Assembly: GCF_016937655.1 (NCBI RefSeq)
Contig: NZ_JAFHKL010000004.1
Location: forward strand, 62,001-126,000
From: Chromobacterium alkanivorans
GTDB taxonomy: Bacteria; Pseudomonadota; Gammaproteobacteria; Burkholderiales; Chromobacteriaceae
Direction of reading: 5' to 3'
DNA length: 64,000 nt
The notes under the pieces were generated by a model. It was not told where the DNA came from. It saw only the letters and a program-made list of their open reading frames with translations, and did no database searches. How positions within the stretch are numbered: position 1 is the stretch's first letter; each line of letters opens with the position of its first letter. Made by a program: the position numbers and the translations under genes. Positions 32,208 to 42,182 of this stretch are shown here, one piece after another.

Positions 32208-33217
32208 CACAGCACCTCGCAACGCACGCCCTGACGGGCGAATAATTCCGGCAGGCTCTCCAGCGGGGCCTCCGACTCGATCACGCCGGCCACCAATTGG
32301 CCGAACGGCGTGCCCTTGATCTCGGACAGCGTGCCGCTGACCAGATTGAAGCGGGCGCCCGCCTCCTTGCCCACCACGTCCAGCACCGGCTGCAAGGTGG
32401 GATCGCCGACGAAGGTCAGCTTGATCAACGGCGCGCCCACGCGCTGCTGCCAGGTCTGGCGCGCCTCTTCCTGATACAGCCCGGTTTCCGCCAGCAGGCC
32501 GCGGGTCACCTCGTGCTGCGGATGCAGGAACACGTCCAGCACCGGCCCCTGCTCCACCACGCGGCCGTGGTCCAGCACCGCCACCTGATCGCATAGCTGG
32601 CGGATCACGCGCATCTCGTGGGTGATCAGCACAATGGTCAGGCCCAGCTGGCGGTTGATGTCGGCCAGCAAGGCCAGGATGGCGTCCGTGGTTTCCGGGT
32701 CCAGCGCCGAGGTCGCCTCGTCGCACAGCAACAGTTCCGGATGATTGGCCAGCGCGCGGGCGATGCCGACGCGCTGCTTCTGGCCGCCGGACAACTGCGC
32801 CGGATATTTGTCGCGGTGGCCGGACAGGCCCACCAGGGCCAGCAGCTCCTCGACGCGGGCGTCCATATCGGCCGCGGACACGCCGCCGGCCAGTTCCAGC
32901 GGAAAACGCACATTGGCGGCCACGGTGCGCGACTTCAGCAGATTGAAGTGCTGAAACACCATGCCGATGCGCTGGCGGCGCAGCTGCAATTGCCGGCCGT
33001 CCAAAGCGGTCAGATCGGTGTCGCCCAGTCTCACCGCGCCGCGGTCCGGGCGCTCCAGCAGATTCAGGCAACGCACCAGCGTGCTCTTGCCGGCGCCGGA
33101 GCGGCCGATGATGCCGAACACCTCGCCCTTGGCCACTCGCAGGCTGACATTGTCCAGCGCCGGCACGTCGCGGCCGTCCACCCGGTAATGCTTGTATAAG
33201 TTCTCTATTTCAATCAT
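32207..33217 (-). CDS. metN: MetN, methionine ABC transporter ATPase
   Basis: A 336-residue ATPase. The start at 33217 ('MIEIENLYKHYRVDGRDV') has AGAGGCAAGG upstream. Walker A 'GRSGAGKST', signature 'LSGGQKQRVGIARAL', Walker B 'LLLCDEATSALD' and the switch His ('ITHEM') are intact. The C-terminal NIL domain (from about residue 260), which binds methionine and inhibits transport, is present. No MetJ box or SAM riboswitch was obvious upstream. Confidence 0.93.
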   Translation of the reverse strand: MIEIENLYKHYRVDGRDVPALDNVSLRVAKGEVFGIIGRSGAGKSTLVRCLNLLERPDRGAVRLGDTDLTALDGRQLQLRRQRIGMVFQHFNLLKSRTVAANVRFPLELAGGVSAADMDARVEELLALVGLSGHRDKYPAQLSGGQKQRVGIARALANHPELLLCDEATSALDPETTDAILALLADINRQLGLTIVLITHEMRVIRQLCDQVAVLDHGRVVEQGPVLDVFLHPQHEVTRGLLAETGLYQEEARQTWQQRVGAPLIKLTFVGDPTLQPVLDVVGKEAGARFNLVSGTLSEIKGTPFGQLVAGVIESEAPLESLPELFARQGVRCEVL

Positions 33218-33434
33218 GCCTTGCCTCTGAATCCCGCCATCCGTCAACGCCACTGCCTGGCGATTGCGAACCAGTCTATAAGCAAGTCACATAAAACCTA
33301 AAGAACTATAAATTTAATCATTTATTCAAATTAGAAATATAAATGGCAAAGCGCCGCGGAATTGACGTCGCTCACCCCCGCCCCCGGGGATTTTTGCTAC
33401 ATTGTGTCTTTGCTTGAAATCGATACCGCATGTC

Positions 33435-34790
33435 ATGACCGCCTTTACCAGCTGCAACCCCGCCACAGGAGAAGTCGTCTACACCCGCGCCGCCTGGCCG
33501 GAAGCCCAACTGTCCGCCGCCCTCGCCCAACTGCGGGAAGCGCAGCGCCACTGGCGCGAACTGAGCGTGGCAGAACGCGCCGGCCAATTGCTGCGCCTGG
33601 CCGACCAGTTGCAAACCCATCGCGAAGAACTGGCCGGCCTGGTCACGCTGGAGGTGGGCAAGCGCACCGCGGAATGCCTGGCCGAAATCGACAAGTCCGC
33701 CCAACTGATCCGCTACTACGCCCAGCTGGCGCCGGAGTTGCTGGCCTCGCTGGAAATCCCCACCCAGGCCAGCCGAAGCGGCGTGGCTTTCGAACCGCTG
33801 GGCACGGTGCTGGCGGTGATGCCGTGGAATTATCCGATCTGGCAGGTGCTGCGCTTCGCGGTGCCGGCGCTGATGGCCGGCAACGCCTGCCTGGTGAAGC
33901 CGGCGCCGTCGGTGCCGCAATCCACCCTGCGCCTGCTGGAGCTGGCGCGCGCCGCCGGCCTGGCGGTGCTGGACGTGGCCTGGATAGATCATGATCAAGT
34001 GGAAGAAGCCGTCCGCCAGTGCGACGCGGTGGCCTTCACCGGCTCCACCCAGACCGGGCGCGCCATCGCGGCGCTGGCCGGCCGCCATCTGAAGAAAACC
34101 GTGCTGGAGCTGGGCGGCAGCAATCCCTTCATCGTGCTGGCCGACGCCGATGTCGCCGCCGCGGCCCAGGACGCGGCCAACTCCCGCTTCCGCGACGCGG
34201 GCCAGAGCTGCAACGCCGCCAAGCGCATGATCGTGGTGCCGGAGATCGCCGAAGCCTTCATCGAGGCCTTCTGCGCCGAAGCCGCCAAACTGCGCGCCGG
34301 CGACCCGCGCCACCCGGCCACCACCTTGTCCCCGCTGACCCGCGCCGATCTGCGCGAAGCCCTGCACGCCCAGGTGCTGGACGCGGTCGCCCACGGCGCC
34401 GAGCTGCGGCTGGGCGGACAGATGCCGGCCACGCCCGGCTTCTTCTATCCGGCCACGGTGCTGGACCGCGTCAATCCGGACTGCCGCGTCTATCACGAAG
34501 AAGTGTTCGGCCCGGTGGCCAGCATCCTGCGCGCGAGCGACGAGGCCGACGCGCTGCGGCTGGCCAACGACACCCCGTTCGGCCTGGGCGCCAGCATTTA
34601 CAGCGCGGACAAGGAACGCGCCTGGTCGCTGGCGCGCCAGATCGAAGCCGGCAGCGTGTTCATCAACCGCCACACCAGTTCGGACCTGCGCCTGCCTTTC
34701 GGCGGCGTCAAATCCTCAGGCTACGGCCGCGAGCTGTCCGAGTTCGGCCTGTACGAGTTCGTCAACGTCAAGACCTACTGGCAGAAATAA
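33435..34790 (+). CDS. NAD(P)-dependent aldehyde dehydrogenase, Sad/YneI-like succinate-semialdehyde type
   Basis: A 451-residue enzyme; the start is at ATG 33435 ('MTAFTSCNPATGEVVY'). The catalytic Cys is in 'DAGQSCNAAKRMIV' and the general-base Glu in 'LELGGSNPF'; 'PWNYPIWQVLRFAVPALMAG' and 'FTGSTQTGRAIA' bind cofactor. The length and opening match the short Sad/YneI group, which oxidises succinate semialdehyde from putrescine or GABA breakdown. This fits the PuuB and PuuR genes here, but the link is inferred. It stands alone. Confidence 0.83.
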   Translation: MTAFTSCNPATGEVVYTRAAWPEAQLSAALAQLREAQRHWRELSVAERAGQLLRLADQLQTHREELAGLVTLEVGKRTAECLAEIDKSAQLIRYYAQLAPELLASLEIPTQASRSGVAFEPLGTVLAVMPWNYPIWQVLRFAVPALMAGNACLVKPAPSVPQSTLRLLELARAAGLAVLDVAWIDHDQVEEAVRQCDAVAFTGSTQTGRAIAALAGRHLKKTVLELGGSNPFIVLADADVAAAAQDAANSRFRDAGQSCNAAKRMIVVPEIAEAFIEAFCAEAAKLRAGDPRHPATTLSPLTRADLREALHAQVLDAVAHGAELRLGGQMPATPGFFYPATVLDRVNPDCRVYHEEVFGPVASILRASDEADALRLANDTPFGLGASIYSADKERAWSLARQIEAGSVFINRHTSSDLRLPFGGVKSSGYGRELSEFGLYEFVNVKTYWQK

Positions 34791-34816
34791 GCCGCCGTCG
34801 CGACGGCGTCCGGCCC

Positions 34817-37147
34817 TCAGTCTTCCGCCGGGAAGGCCTCCAACAGCGCGTCACGCCGCGCCTGCCATTGCAGCAGGCGCTGTTGCAGGACGAGCAAGGC
34901 CTCGTCCTGGCGCGCCAGTTCCTCCACCAGCTTGCGCTGCTCGCTGAGAGGCGGCACCGGCAACGGCATTTCCGCCAGCGCCTCGAAGCCGAACTCGACG
35001 CCCTCCACCGCCGCGCCCAGCCGCTCCAGGCAGAAGCGCCACCCTTCGGACTGGCGGTAGCACTCCAGGAAAGCCGGCGTGATCCGCGCCTCGTCCAGCG
35101 CGAAAGCCCGCTGCTCCGCCGTCGCCAGCGCCGGAGCGTCGCCGGCGTGGCGCGCCAGCGCGCCCTGATACAGGCGCGCCGGATCGAAGGCGAAAGCGTT
35201 GGGCGGCAGCGTCGTGCCCACGCCCGCGCCGGCCCGGCGCCAACCGCCGTCCTCGGTGGCCTCCAGCAACTCGCCCTCGGCGGTGGCCGCCAGCGGCGCC
35301 GCCAGTTCGCCCAGCTTGCACACCTCCCAGTTGCCGGGGATCACCCCCAGCGGGCTGGGCTTGAACGATTGATGCGGGCTCCATTTGCCCATGCGCCGCG
35401 TGCCGTAGCCGCGGTTGAGCAAGGTCTGGATGCCGCTGGGGCGCAGCTTGCGCTTGGCCGCGTACTGGCTGGACAGCAAGTCCAATTTTTCGTCCGTCAA
35501 GGCCAGGCAGCCCTCCAGCTCGCCCGCCTCCGCCTGCCAACCCCCTTCTTCGGAGAAGAAGGCCGCCAGCCGCGCGTCCAGCGCCTGTTCCTGCTCCTGC
35601 AAGGCGGCCAGCTCGGTGGCCAGCGCCTCGGCGTCCACCACCTCGGCCGCCTCGTCCTGGGCGAAGTAGCGCTGCACGTTCAGATTGCCGCGGTGGCCTT
35701 GCTTGATCTCGCGCAGCCCCACCAGGCGCAGATAGTCCGGCTCCTCCGCCTCCTGCTCCACCGCGGCGCGATAAGCGCGCAGGATGTGTTCGATGTCCTC
35801 CTGCCGCAGCGTGTTCTGCACCCGGCCGCGGCCGAACTCCTTGCTGGCGTCGACGATGATCACCTTGTTGCGCAGGCCCGCCGGCTTGTTCTTGTTCAAC
35901 ACCACCACGCAGGTGGGCATGCCGGAGCCGTAGAACAGAGCCGGCGGCAAGGCGATCACCGCCTCGATGCGGTCGCCGGACTGACCCTGGCTGCCGAACA
36001 GCAGGCCGTTGCGGATGCGGCCCTCGTCGCCGTCGCGGAACAGCACGTCGTGCGGCATCACCAGCGCGGCGCGGCCGTCCTCCTTCAAGGTGGCCAGCAC
36101 GTGCTGGACGAAGGCGTAATCGCCGAAGCTGCGCGGCGGAACGCCGTAGCCGAAGCGCTTGTGCTCATCGACCAGCTTCTTGTAATTGGGCTCGGCGGGA
36201 GGGCGCTTGCGCCGGCGCTTCTTGCCGTCGGTCGGCGGCGGTTCCGCCGCCTCGGCCTCAAGCGGCGTCCACCAGTTCTTCACCGTGAACGGCAGCTGCG
36301 CCACGATGCGGTCGAAACGCGGCAGCCAGCCCTCCGCGGTCAGATGCCTGGGCTCCACCAGGGTGTCGCCCAGTTCCAGGCTCATGTCCACGCCGTGGAA
36401 ATACGCGCACAGCTTGGCCATCGCCCAGGTGGCCGGCAGTTTTTCCTGGCCGAACAACTCCAGCGCGACGCGGCCGTCCGGCAGGCGCCCGCCCGGCCGC
36501 GCGCCCAGCATGCGCCAGGCGTCCAGCAAGGTGCCGGCCGCGCCGCAACTGGGGTCGTACAGGCTCTGGCCCGGCTGCGGCTCCGCCAGCCGCAGCAGCA
36601 ACTGGCTGACCGGCCCCGGCGTGGAAAAAGCGCCGCCGCGCTTGCCGGACTCCGCCGCGTAGCGGCGCACCAGCCCTTCGCAGACCTCGCCCAGCCGGGA
36701 CGGGTCCTCCAGATCGGCGTCGCCCAGCTTCAGCGCGCCGATATGGTTCATCAAGGGATGCAGCACCTCGTCGTTCAAGCGCTTGTGGCCCTGGTACTGC
36801 GCCACGCTGAGCACGCCGGCCAGCGTCGGATGATGTTCCTCGATGGCGGCCACCGCCTTGTCCAGCGCCTCGCCTATGCCTTTCTTGCGCTCCTGCAGCC
36901 CGGGCCAGCGCGCGTGCTGCGGATAGACGCCGTATTGCTCCTGCACCACGCCGTCGGCGCGCTTGCGGCTCATGCCCTCGGCCGCCACCCGCGCCTGCAC
37001 CCGCTCCGCGAACACATCGTGGAGGCGCTTGAGCACAAACAGGCCGAACACGTGGTTCTTGTAGTCGTACAGGTCCACTTGCTCGCGCAGCAGCTCCGTG
37101 GACGCCCACAGCGCGTGTTCCAACTGGTCCGGGGATAGCAAAGTCAT
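34817..37147 (-). CDS. HsdM-HsdS-like fusion, N6-adenine methylase fold with altered catalytic motif
   Basis: A 776-residue protein. Residues 1-145 resemble the HsdM N-terminal helical domain and about 150-470 the N6-methylase core. Motif I reads DPSCGAAG (198-205; usual DPACGTGG). Motif IV, usually NPPF/Y, reads AQLPF (283-287), so the base-contacting Asn is replaced. From about residue 610 the protein resembles half an HsdS: 'GVIPGNWEVCKLGELA', a target-recognition-like segment and 'LPVPPLSEQRKLVEELARQD'. No hsdR or other restriction gene is adjacent. Methylation seems doubtful; a DNA-binding or regulatory role is possible. Confidence 0.8.
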   Translation of the reverse strand: MTLLSPDQLEHALWASTELLREQVDLYDYKNHVFGLFVLKRLHDVFAERVQARVAAEGMSRKRADGVVQEQYGVYPQHARWPGLQERKKGIGEALDKAVAAIEEHHPTLAGVLSVAQYQGHKRLNDEVLHPLMNHIGALKLGDADLEDPSRLGEVCEGLVRRYAAESGKRGGAFSTPGPVSQLLLRLAEPQPGQSLYDPSCGAAGTLLDAWRMLGARPGGRLPDGRVALELFGQEKLPATWAMAKLCAYFHGVDMSLELGDTLVEPRHLTAEGWLPRFDRIVAQLPFTVKNWWTPLEAEAAEPPPTDGKKRRRKRPPAEPNYKKLVDEHKRFGYGVPPRSFGDYAFVQHVLATLKEDGRAALVMPHDVLFRDGDEGRIRNGLLFGSQGQSGDRIEAVIALPPALFYGSGMPTCVVVLNKNKPAGLRNKVIIVDASKEFGRGRVQNTLRQEDIEHILRAYRAAVEQEAEEPDYLRLVGLREIKQGHRGNLNVQRYFAQDEAAEVVDAEALATELAALQEQEQALDARLAAFFSEEGGWQAEAGELEGCLALTDEKLDLLSSQYAAKRKLRPSGIQTLLNRGYGTRRMGKWSPHQSFKPSPLGVIPGNWEVCKLGELAAPLAATAEGELLEATEDGGWRRAGAGVGTTLPPNAFAFDPARLYQGALARHAGDAPALATAEQRAFALDEARITPAFLECYRQSEGWRFCLERLGAAVEGVEFGFEALAEMPLPVPPLSEQRKLVEELARQDEALLVLQQRLLQWQARRDALLEAFPAED

Positions 37148-37326
37148 AAGCCAACAACCAAGTTAAATGACAAACCCGGCTATTTTAGCCGCATCGCCGC
37201 TCAGCGTCGGCAAAGAATGGTCGCGGCGAAACGCTTCGCACCGGGACAATTCATCTTCATGTCATCCTGCCGTCATCCGGCGCGCCTAGACTGCGGCTCT
37301 CCCGCATCGCAACGCACGACATCATC

Positions 37327-38973
37327 ATGACTTTGGCCAAACGCCTGTGGCTGACCATCTTCTTCACTCTCGCCAGCCTGGCGCTGGCTCTCCTCCTCAC
37401 CGGGCAGCAACTGAACGGCCTGACCCGCGCGGTGGACCGCCACAGCGCGCGTCAGCAATTGAGCGCCAGCCTGTACCAGCTCAAGGCCGGCGTGCTGCAG
37501 CTGTCGCGGCTGGACCCGCTGCTGCCGGACAGCCCGGCGCGGCTGCGGGAAACCAGCCTGGCCGTGGCGCGGCTGACCGGCGACATCGCCTCCGGCCTGC
37601 CCGCCAATGAAGCCGCCGCCTTCCGTCAGGCGGTGGGCCGGCTGTGGCAGGATTACGAGCGCAATCTGAGCAGCGCGCTGGCCATCGCCGAGACCGCGCC
37701 GCAGGACGCGCTGTCCATTCCGGAACAAGCCTGGCAGCAAAGCCTGCAGCCGCTGGCGGCGCTCTTGGACCGCCAGCAGACGCAGGAACAGCGGCGGCTG
37801 GCCGAGGAAACCGCGCAATTGCAGGACACGCTGCAAGGCCTGGCCTGGCTGACCCTGGGGCCGCTGGCGCTGGCCAGCCTGGTGGTGGCGGCGATGCAGC
37901 TGGCGCTGGCGCGGCGGCTGAAGCGGCAACTGCAGGCGATGGCGGCGTCCGCCGACGCGCTGGGGGAAGGCAATCTGGCGATGCGGCTGCCGGCCCAGGG
38001 CCGCGACGAGCTGGCCGCCACCGCCGCCCGCCTGAATCAGTTCCTGAACAAGCTGAGCGACTTGCTGCGCCGAGTGGAGGCCGACGCCCGCCGCAGCGGC
38101 GGCGACTGCCAGCGCCTGCAATTGCTGACCTTGCAGGTGGCCGACGCCAGCCGCCAGCAAAGCGCCAAGGCCAAGCTGAGCAACGAGGCCGCCCACGCGG
38201 TGGCCGACAGCGCCCAGACCGTGGCCGGCCATCTGCTGCAGGCGGACGCCCACACCCGGCAAGCGGCGGACGACACCGGACGCGCGCGCGAACTGGGCCG
38301 GCGCAACGCCGAGGCGATGCGGACGCTGGCCGACAATATGGACTGCGCGCAGACGGAAATGCGCCAGCTCCAGCACAGCCTGGACGACATCGCCGGCGTC
38401 AGCGGCCTGATCCGCGACGTGGCCGAACAAACCAATCTGCTGGCGCTCAACGCCGCGATCGAAGCCGCGCGCGCCGGCGAAAGCGGCCGCGGCTTCGCCG
38501 TGGTGGCCGACGAGGTGCGCAAATTGTCGGAGCGCACCCGCGCCGCCACCGGCAGCATCTTCGACGCGCTGGGCCGGGTGGAGGGAGCCACCGGCTCGCT
38601 GCACGCCGCGCTGGAGCAGGCCGGCGACGCCTGCGCCGACAAGCTGGATTCGCAACAGGCGCTGGACCAGGCGCTGCTGCAAGTGGACGCCGGGCTGGAA
38701 CGCCTGAACCGGCTGATGGCCGACATCCGCGAGCACAGCGCCGCCCAGGCGCGCGCCGGCGGCGACATCCGCCAGCACGGCCACGAAGTGGCCCATCTGG
38801 CCGCCGCCATCGATCAGCAAATGCAGCAAGCCGCGCCGGTGATGCAACACCTGGCCGACGCGGCCCAGGATTTGAACCAGACCCTGAGCTGGTTCCGCAT
38901 CGACGCGCCGGACGCCGCCCACGCCGCCGCCGACGGCGCGCCGGGCTGGACCTTGCGACAGCAGCCGGCCTGA
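37327..38973 (+). CDS. Methyl-accepting chemotaxis protein
   Basis: A 548-residue transmembrane chemoreceptor. One N-terminal helix (about residues 8-27), a helical periplasmic domain of about 150 residues, a second helix ('[19 protein letters not shown]'), a HAMP region ('[20 protein letters not shown]'), and a cytoplasmic signalling domain with the hairpin tip '[20 protein letters not shown]'. It would signal through CheA/CheW to the flagellar motor or pili. The ligand is unknown; no che genes are nearby. Confidence 0.92.
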   Translation: MTLAKRLWLTIFFTLASLALALLLTGQQLNGLTRAVDRHSARQQLSASLYQLKAGVLQLSRLDPLLPDSPARLRETSLAVARLTGDIASGLPANEAAAFRQAVGRLWQDYERNLSSALAIAETAPQDALSIPEQAWQQSLQPLAALLDRQQTQEQRRLAEETAQLQDTLQGLAWLTLGPLALASLVVAAMQLALARRLKRQLQAMAASADALGEGNLAMRLPAQGRDELAATAARLNQFLNKLSDLLRRVEADARRSGGDCQRLQLLTLQVADASRQQSAKAKLSNEAAHAVADSAQTVAGHLLQADAHTRQAADDTGRARELGRRNAEAMRTLADNMDCAQTEMRQLQHSLDDIAGVSGLIRDVAEQTNLLALNAAIEAARAGESGRGFAVVADEVRKLSERTRAATGSIFDALGRVEGATGSLHAALEQAGDACADKLDSQQALDQALLQVDAGLERLNRLMADIREHSAAQARAGGDIRQHGHEVAHLAAAIDQQMQQAAPVMQHLADAAQDLNQTLSWFRIDAPDAAHAAADGAPGWTLRQQPA

Positions 38974-39456
38974 GGCGCCGCGCCGGCGGCAATTAGGCAG
39001 TAAATTGCCGCCTGGCTTCACATAGAGCATTTATTCCATCCAAACGCTTGCCATTCGCCTAAACGCGCAATAGATCGCCCTTTAGCTCGCCATTTTCAAT
39101 CTTTTGTCATGTTTGAAATAAGCTAGCGAGTACATTTCGTTACATACCGTAATGAAAAGCAAAGGTAGATTAGCCCCCTCTTATAAAAGAGCACATCAGA
39201 CCGGGTCCACCCGGCACCCGGGACAAGCTCGCCGACGCTCTCCGCGCCGACGCCTCCAGCACGCCGCCATTCACCATGCCATGCCTTCCGCCGCGGACGG
39301 CCGGGCGGGCGCGTCGTGGCCGGAACTTGTCCCCATCGCTTGCCCGCCGCGTCCGGAGCTGACTCCACCGGACCGTCGGGTTTTTAGAAGCTGTTTTCGT
39401 CTTGCCTCGCTCTTGCTCGCGAGATCGCAAACAGGTTCTTTAGACAGGAGATACCT
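38974..39456. other. 483-bp intergenic region before the APC permease gene
   Basis: I see no gene. The first 180 bp is AT-rich with likely promoter sequence; the middle is GC-rich without similarity. A 54-bp MITE-like hairpin relic lies at 39387-39440 (AGAAGCTGTTTTCG ... complement of AGAACCTGTTTGCG). The ribosome-binding site CAGGAG is at 39446-39451. Confidence 0.5.
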
Positions 39457-41094
39457 TTGACGCAGCAACACTCCCGCCATATCGGCCCCGTCGCCCTGAT
39501 GCTGACCGGCCTGGGCTCCATCATCGGTTCCGGCTGGCTGTTCGGCGCCGCCCACGCCGCCCAGATCGCCGGCCCGGCCGCCATCGTCGCCTGGATAGTC
39601 GGCATGGTGATCATTCTTTCCATCGCCCTCAGCTACGCGGAACTGGGCGCCATGTTCCCGGAAAGCGGCGGCATGGTGCGCTACGCCCGCTACTCCCACG
39701 GCTCCCTGCTCGGCTTCATCGCCGGCTGGGCCAACTGGATCGCCATCGTCTCGGTGATTCCGATCGAGGCCGAAGCCTCGGTGCAATACATGAGCTCCTG
39801 GCCCTACCCCTGGGCCCAGCAACTGTTTTCCAACGGCGAACTGACCCCGCCCGGCCTGATGCTGTCCGCGCTGCTGGTCATCGTCTACTTCATGCTCAAT
39901 TACTGGGGCGTGCGCCTGTTCGCCAAGGCCAATAGCGCCATCACCATCTTCAAGGTGATCGTGCCGGCGCTGACCGTGGGCGCGCTGATCTACAGCGGCT
40001 TCCACCCCGGCAACCTCGGCGGCGACACCCCCGGCGGCTTCGCGCCGTTTGGCTGGGCCAGCGTGATGACGGCGGTGGCCACCAGCGGCATCGTGTTCAG
40101 CTTCAACGGCTTCCAGAGCCCGATCAACCTGGCCGGCGAAGCCCGCAATCCGGGCAAGAGCGTGCCCTTCGGCGTGGTCGGCTCCATCCTGCTGGCGGCG
40201 GTGATCTACGTGGCGCTGCAAGTGGCCTTCATCGGCGCGCTGTCGCCGTCTGACCTGGCCCACGGCTGGCAAGGCCTGAACTTCAGCTCGCCCTTCGCCC
40301 AACTGGCGATGGCGCTGGGTCTGAACTGGCTGATGCTGCTGCTGTACTTCGACGCCTTCGTCAGCCCCAGCGGCACCGGCGCCACCTATATGGCCACCAC
40401 CTCGCGGATGATTTACGGCATGCAGCGCAACGGCACCATGCCGGAGATCTTCGGCCGCATCCACCCGCTGTACCAGATTCCGCGTCCGGCGATGTGGTTC
40501 AACCTGGCGATCTCCTTCGTGTTCCTGTTCTTCTTCCGCGGCTGGGGCACGCTGGCGGCGGTGATCTCGGTGGCCACCGTGATTTCCTACCTGACCGGCC
40601 CGATCAGCGTGGCCGCGCTGCGCCGCTGCGCCGACGACCTGCCGCGCCCGTTGCGCCTGGCCGGCCTCGGCGTGATCGCGCCCTTCGCCTTCGTCTGCGC
40701 GTCCCTGGTGCTGTACTGGGCGCGCTGGCCGCTGACCGGCGAGATCATCTTCCTGATCGTGGCCGCGCTGCCGGTCTACTTCTGGTATCAGGCCCGCGCC
40801 GGCTGGCCGGAATTCGGCCGCGAACTGAAGGGCGCGCTGTGGATGGTGCTCTACCTGCCGACGATGGCGCTGCTGTCCTATATCGGCAGCCGCGACTTCG
40901 GCGGCATCGGCCTCTTGCCTTACGGCCCCGACATGGCGGTGGTGGCGGTGGTGTCGCTGGGCTTCTACTACTGGGGCGTCAACAGCGGCTGGCGCACCCG
41001 TTATCTGGACGCCGAGCACGACGCCCGCGCCGTCGCCGACATGGCGGCCGCCGAGAACGCGCCGCGCGGCAAGCTGGCCGGCCAGCAAGCCTAA
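39457..41094 (+). CDS. APC-family amino acid permease
   Basis: A 545-residue inner-membrane transporter with about 12-14 helices. 'MLTGLGSIIGSGWLFGAAHA' is the APC first-helix motif with the unwound GSG region, and 'SYAELGAMFPESGGMVRYAR' the conserved second motif. It starts with TTG 39457, chosen because CAGGAG lies six bases upstream and no ATG fits the first conserved helix. The substrate cannot be read; relatives carry aspartate, polyamines or other amino acids. Confidence 0.87.
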   Translation: MTQQHSRHIGPVALMLTGLGSIIGSGWLFGAAHAAQIAGPAAIVAWIVGMVIILSIALSYAELGAMFPESGGMVRYARYSHGSLLGFIAGWANWIAIVSVIPIEAEASVQYMSSWPYPWAQQLFSNGELTPPGLMLSALLVIVYFMLNYWGVRLFAKANSAITIFKVIVPALTVGALIYSGFHPGNLGGDTPGGFAPFGWASVMTAVATSGIVFSFNGFQSPINLAGEARNPGKSVPFGVVGSILLAAVIYVALQVAFIGALSPSDLAHGWQGLNFSSPFAQLAMALGLNWLMLLLYFDAFVSPSGTGATYMATTSRMIYGMQRNGTMPEIFGRIHPLYQIPRPAMWFNLAISFVFLFFFRGWGTLAAVISVATVISYLTGPISVAALRRCADDLPRPLRLAGLGVIAPFAFVCASLVLYWARWPLTGEIIFLIVAALPVYFWYQARAGWPEFGRELKGALWMVLYLPTMALLSYIGSRDFGGIGLLPYGPDMAVVAVVSLGFYYWGVNSGWRTRYLDAEHDARAVADMAAAENAPRGKLAGQQA

Positions 41095-41158
41095 GCCCCT
41101 CCCGGAGGCCGCTCAGCCGGCCTCCGTCGCGGGCGGCCCCGCGCCGCCCGCGCCTCTC

Positions 41159-42073
41159 TCAGCCTTCCCCCCGCTCCACGCCCTCGGCGCCCAACTCCTC
41201 TCCCAAAGCCTCCAACACCGGCAATGCCGCGCGCAAAGCGGCGCTGCGATAGGCGGCCTTGCGCGTCAGCACCGCCGCGCTGCGCGCCGGCAACGGCGTT
41301 CTCAAGCCCACCGCGCCCAGCTCCGGGTGCTGGCGCGTGATCGCCCGCGGCAGAATGGTGGCGCAATCGCTGTGACGGACGATTTCCATCACCGCGCCGA
41401 TGCTGTTGGCCTGCGCCGCGATCCGCGGTTTCAGGCCCAGCTCCCGGAAATAACGATCGATGTGGCCGCGGGTGGCGAAGTCCGCGCTCAACAGCGCCCA
41501 GGGCGTCCGCGCCAGCGCTTCCGCGCCGACCGCCTCCGTCTGCCGCCGCCAAGGGTGGCCGTCGCCCACCACCACGGCCAGGGTTTCGCTGAACAGCGGC
41601 CGCGCGTCGATCTCCGCCGAGCGCGCCTGATCGAAGGCGATCCCCGCGTCGATCTCGTCCTCCAGCAAGGCCAGCTCGATCGCGTCCAGCGTCGCCTCGC
41701 GCACGCAGAGCTCGATGCCGGGGTAGAGACGGCGCAGCCGCGCCGCCAGCGGCCCCAGCAGATAGCTGGCGAAAGTCGGCGTCATCGCCAGCCGCAGGCT
41801 GCCGCGCGACAGATCGCCGACATCGCGGGTGGCCCGCTGCGCCGCCTCCAGTTCGCGCAGCGCGCGGCGCGCGTATTCCAGATAGGCGACGCCGGCGTCG
41901 GTGGGCCGCACCGTGCGCCCGCCGCGGTCCAGCAGCTGCGCGCCCACCGCCTCTTCCAGTTGCTTGATCTGCTGCGACAGCGTGGGCTGCGAGACATGCA
42001 GCGCCTCGGCCGCCCGGGTGAAGTTGCCGTGCTCGGCCACGGCCTGCAGATAACGGATGTGTCGGAGAATCAT
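41159..42073 (-). CDS. cynR: CynR, LysR-family activator of the cyn operon
   Basis: A 304-residue LysR regulator, divergent from cynT-cynS. The N-terminus 'MILRHIRYLQAVAEHGNFTR', then 'HVSQPTLSQQIKQLEEAVGA', closely follows CynR. In E. coli CynR activates cynTS when cyanate is present. The C-terminal 15 residues are rich in Glu and Gly. It may bind the sites in the 109-bp gap between the genes. Confidence 0.88.
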   Translation of the reverse strand: MILRHIRYLQAVAEHGNFTRAAEALHVSQPTLSQQIKQLEEAVGAQLLDRGGRTVRPTDAGVAYLEYARRALRELEAAQRATRDVGDLSRGSLRLAMTPTFASYLLGPLAARLRRLYPGIELCVREATLDAIELALLEDEIDAGIAFDQARSAEIDARPLFSETLAVVVGDGHPWRRQTEAVGAEALARTPWALLSADFATRGHIDRYFRELGLKPRIAAQANSIGAVMEIVRHSDCATILPRAITRQHPELGAVGLRTPLPARSAAVLTRKAAYRSAALRAALPVLEALGEELGAEGVERGEG

Positions 42074-42082
42074 GCGCCCAAA

Positions 42083-42133
42083 CTATAGGAAATAATTATG
42101 GAAATCATTTTATATCGGTCTTGGACCCTATAG
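42083..42133. promoter_or_regulatory. Divergent cynR-cynT control region with inverted motifs
   Basis: CTATAGG (42083-42089) and CCTATAG (42127-42133) form an inverted pair around an AT-rich centre containing ATTATGGAAATCATTT, a partly palindromic LysR-like site. The arrangement suits a CynR operator. The assignment is inferred. Confidence 0.45.
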
Positions 42134-42182
42134 AAAAAAAGCCTCATCCTTGGCGCATCCCTTCCCCGCCAAGGAGCAAGCC

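Noticed and set aside
33218-33434. SAM riboswitch or MetJ box upstream of metN
   Set aside because: The AT-rich gap shows no recognisable SAM-I/II core or tandem AGACGTCT-like sites.
34019-37138. A 1039-codon plus-strand frame opposite the HsdM-like gene
   Set aside because: Low-complexity His/Gln/Arg/Leu-rich translation with no domain; it is the antisense shadow of the methylase-like gene.
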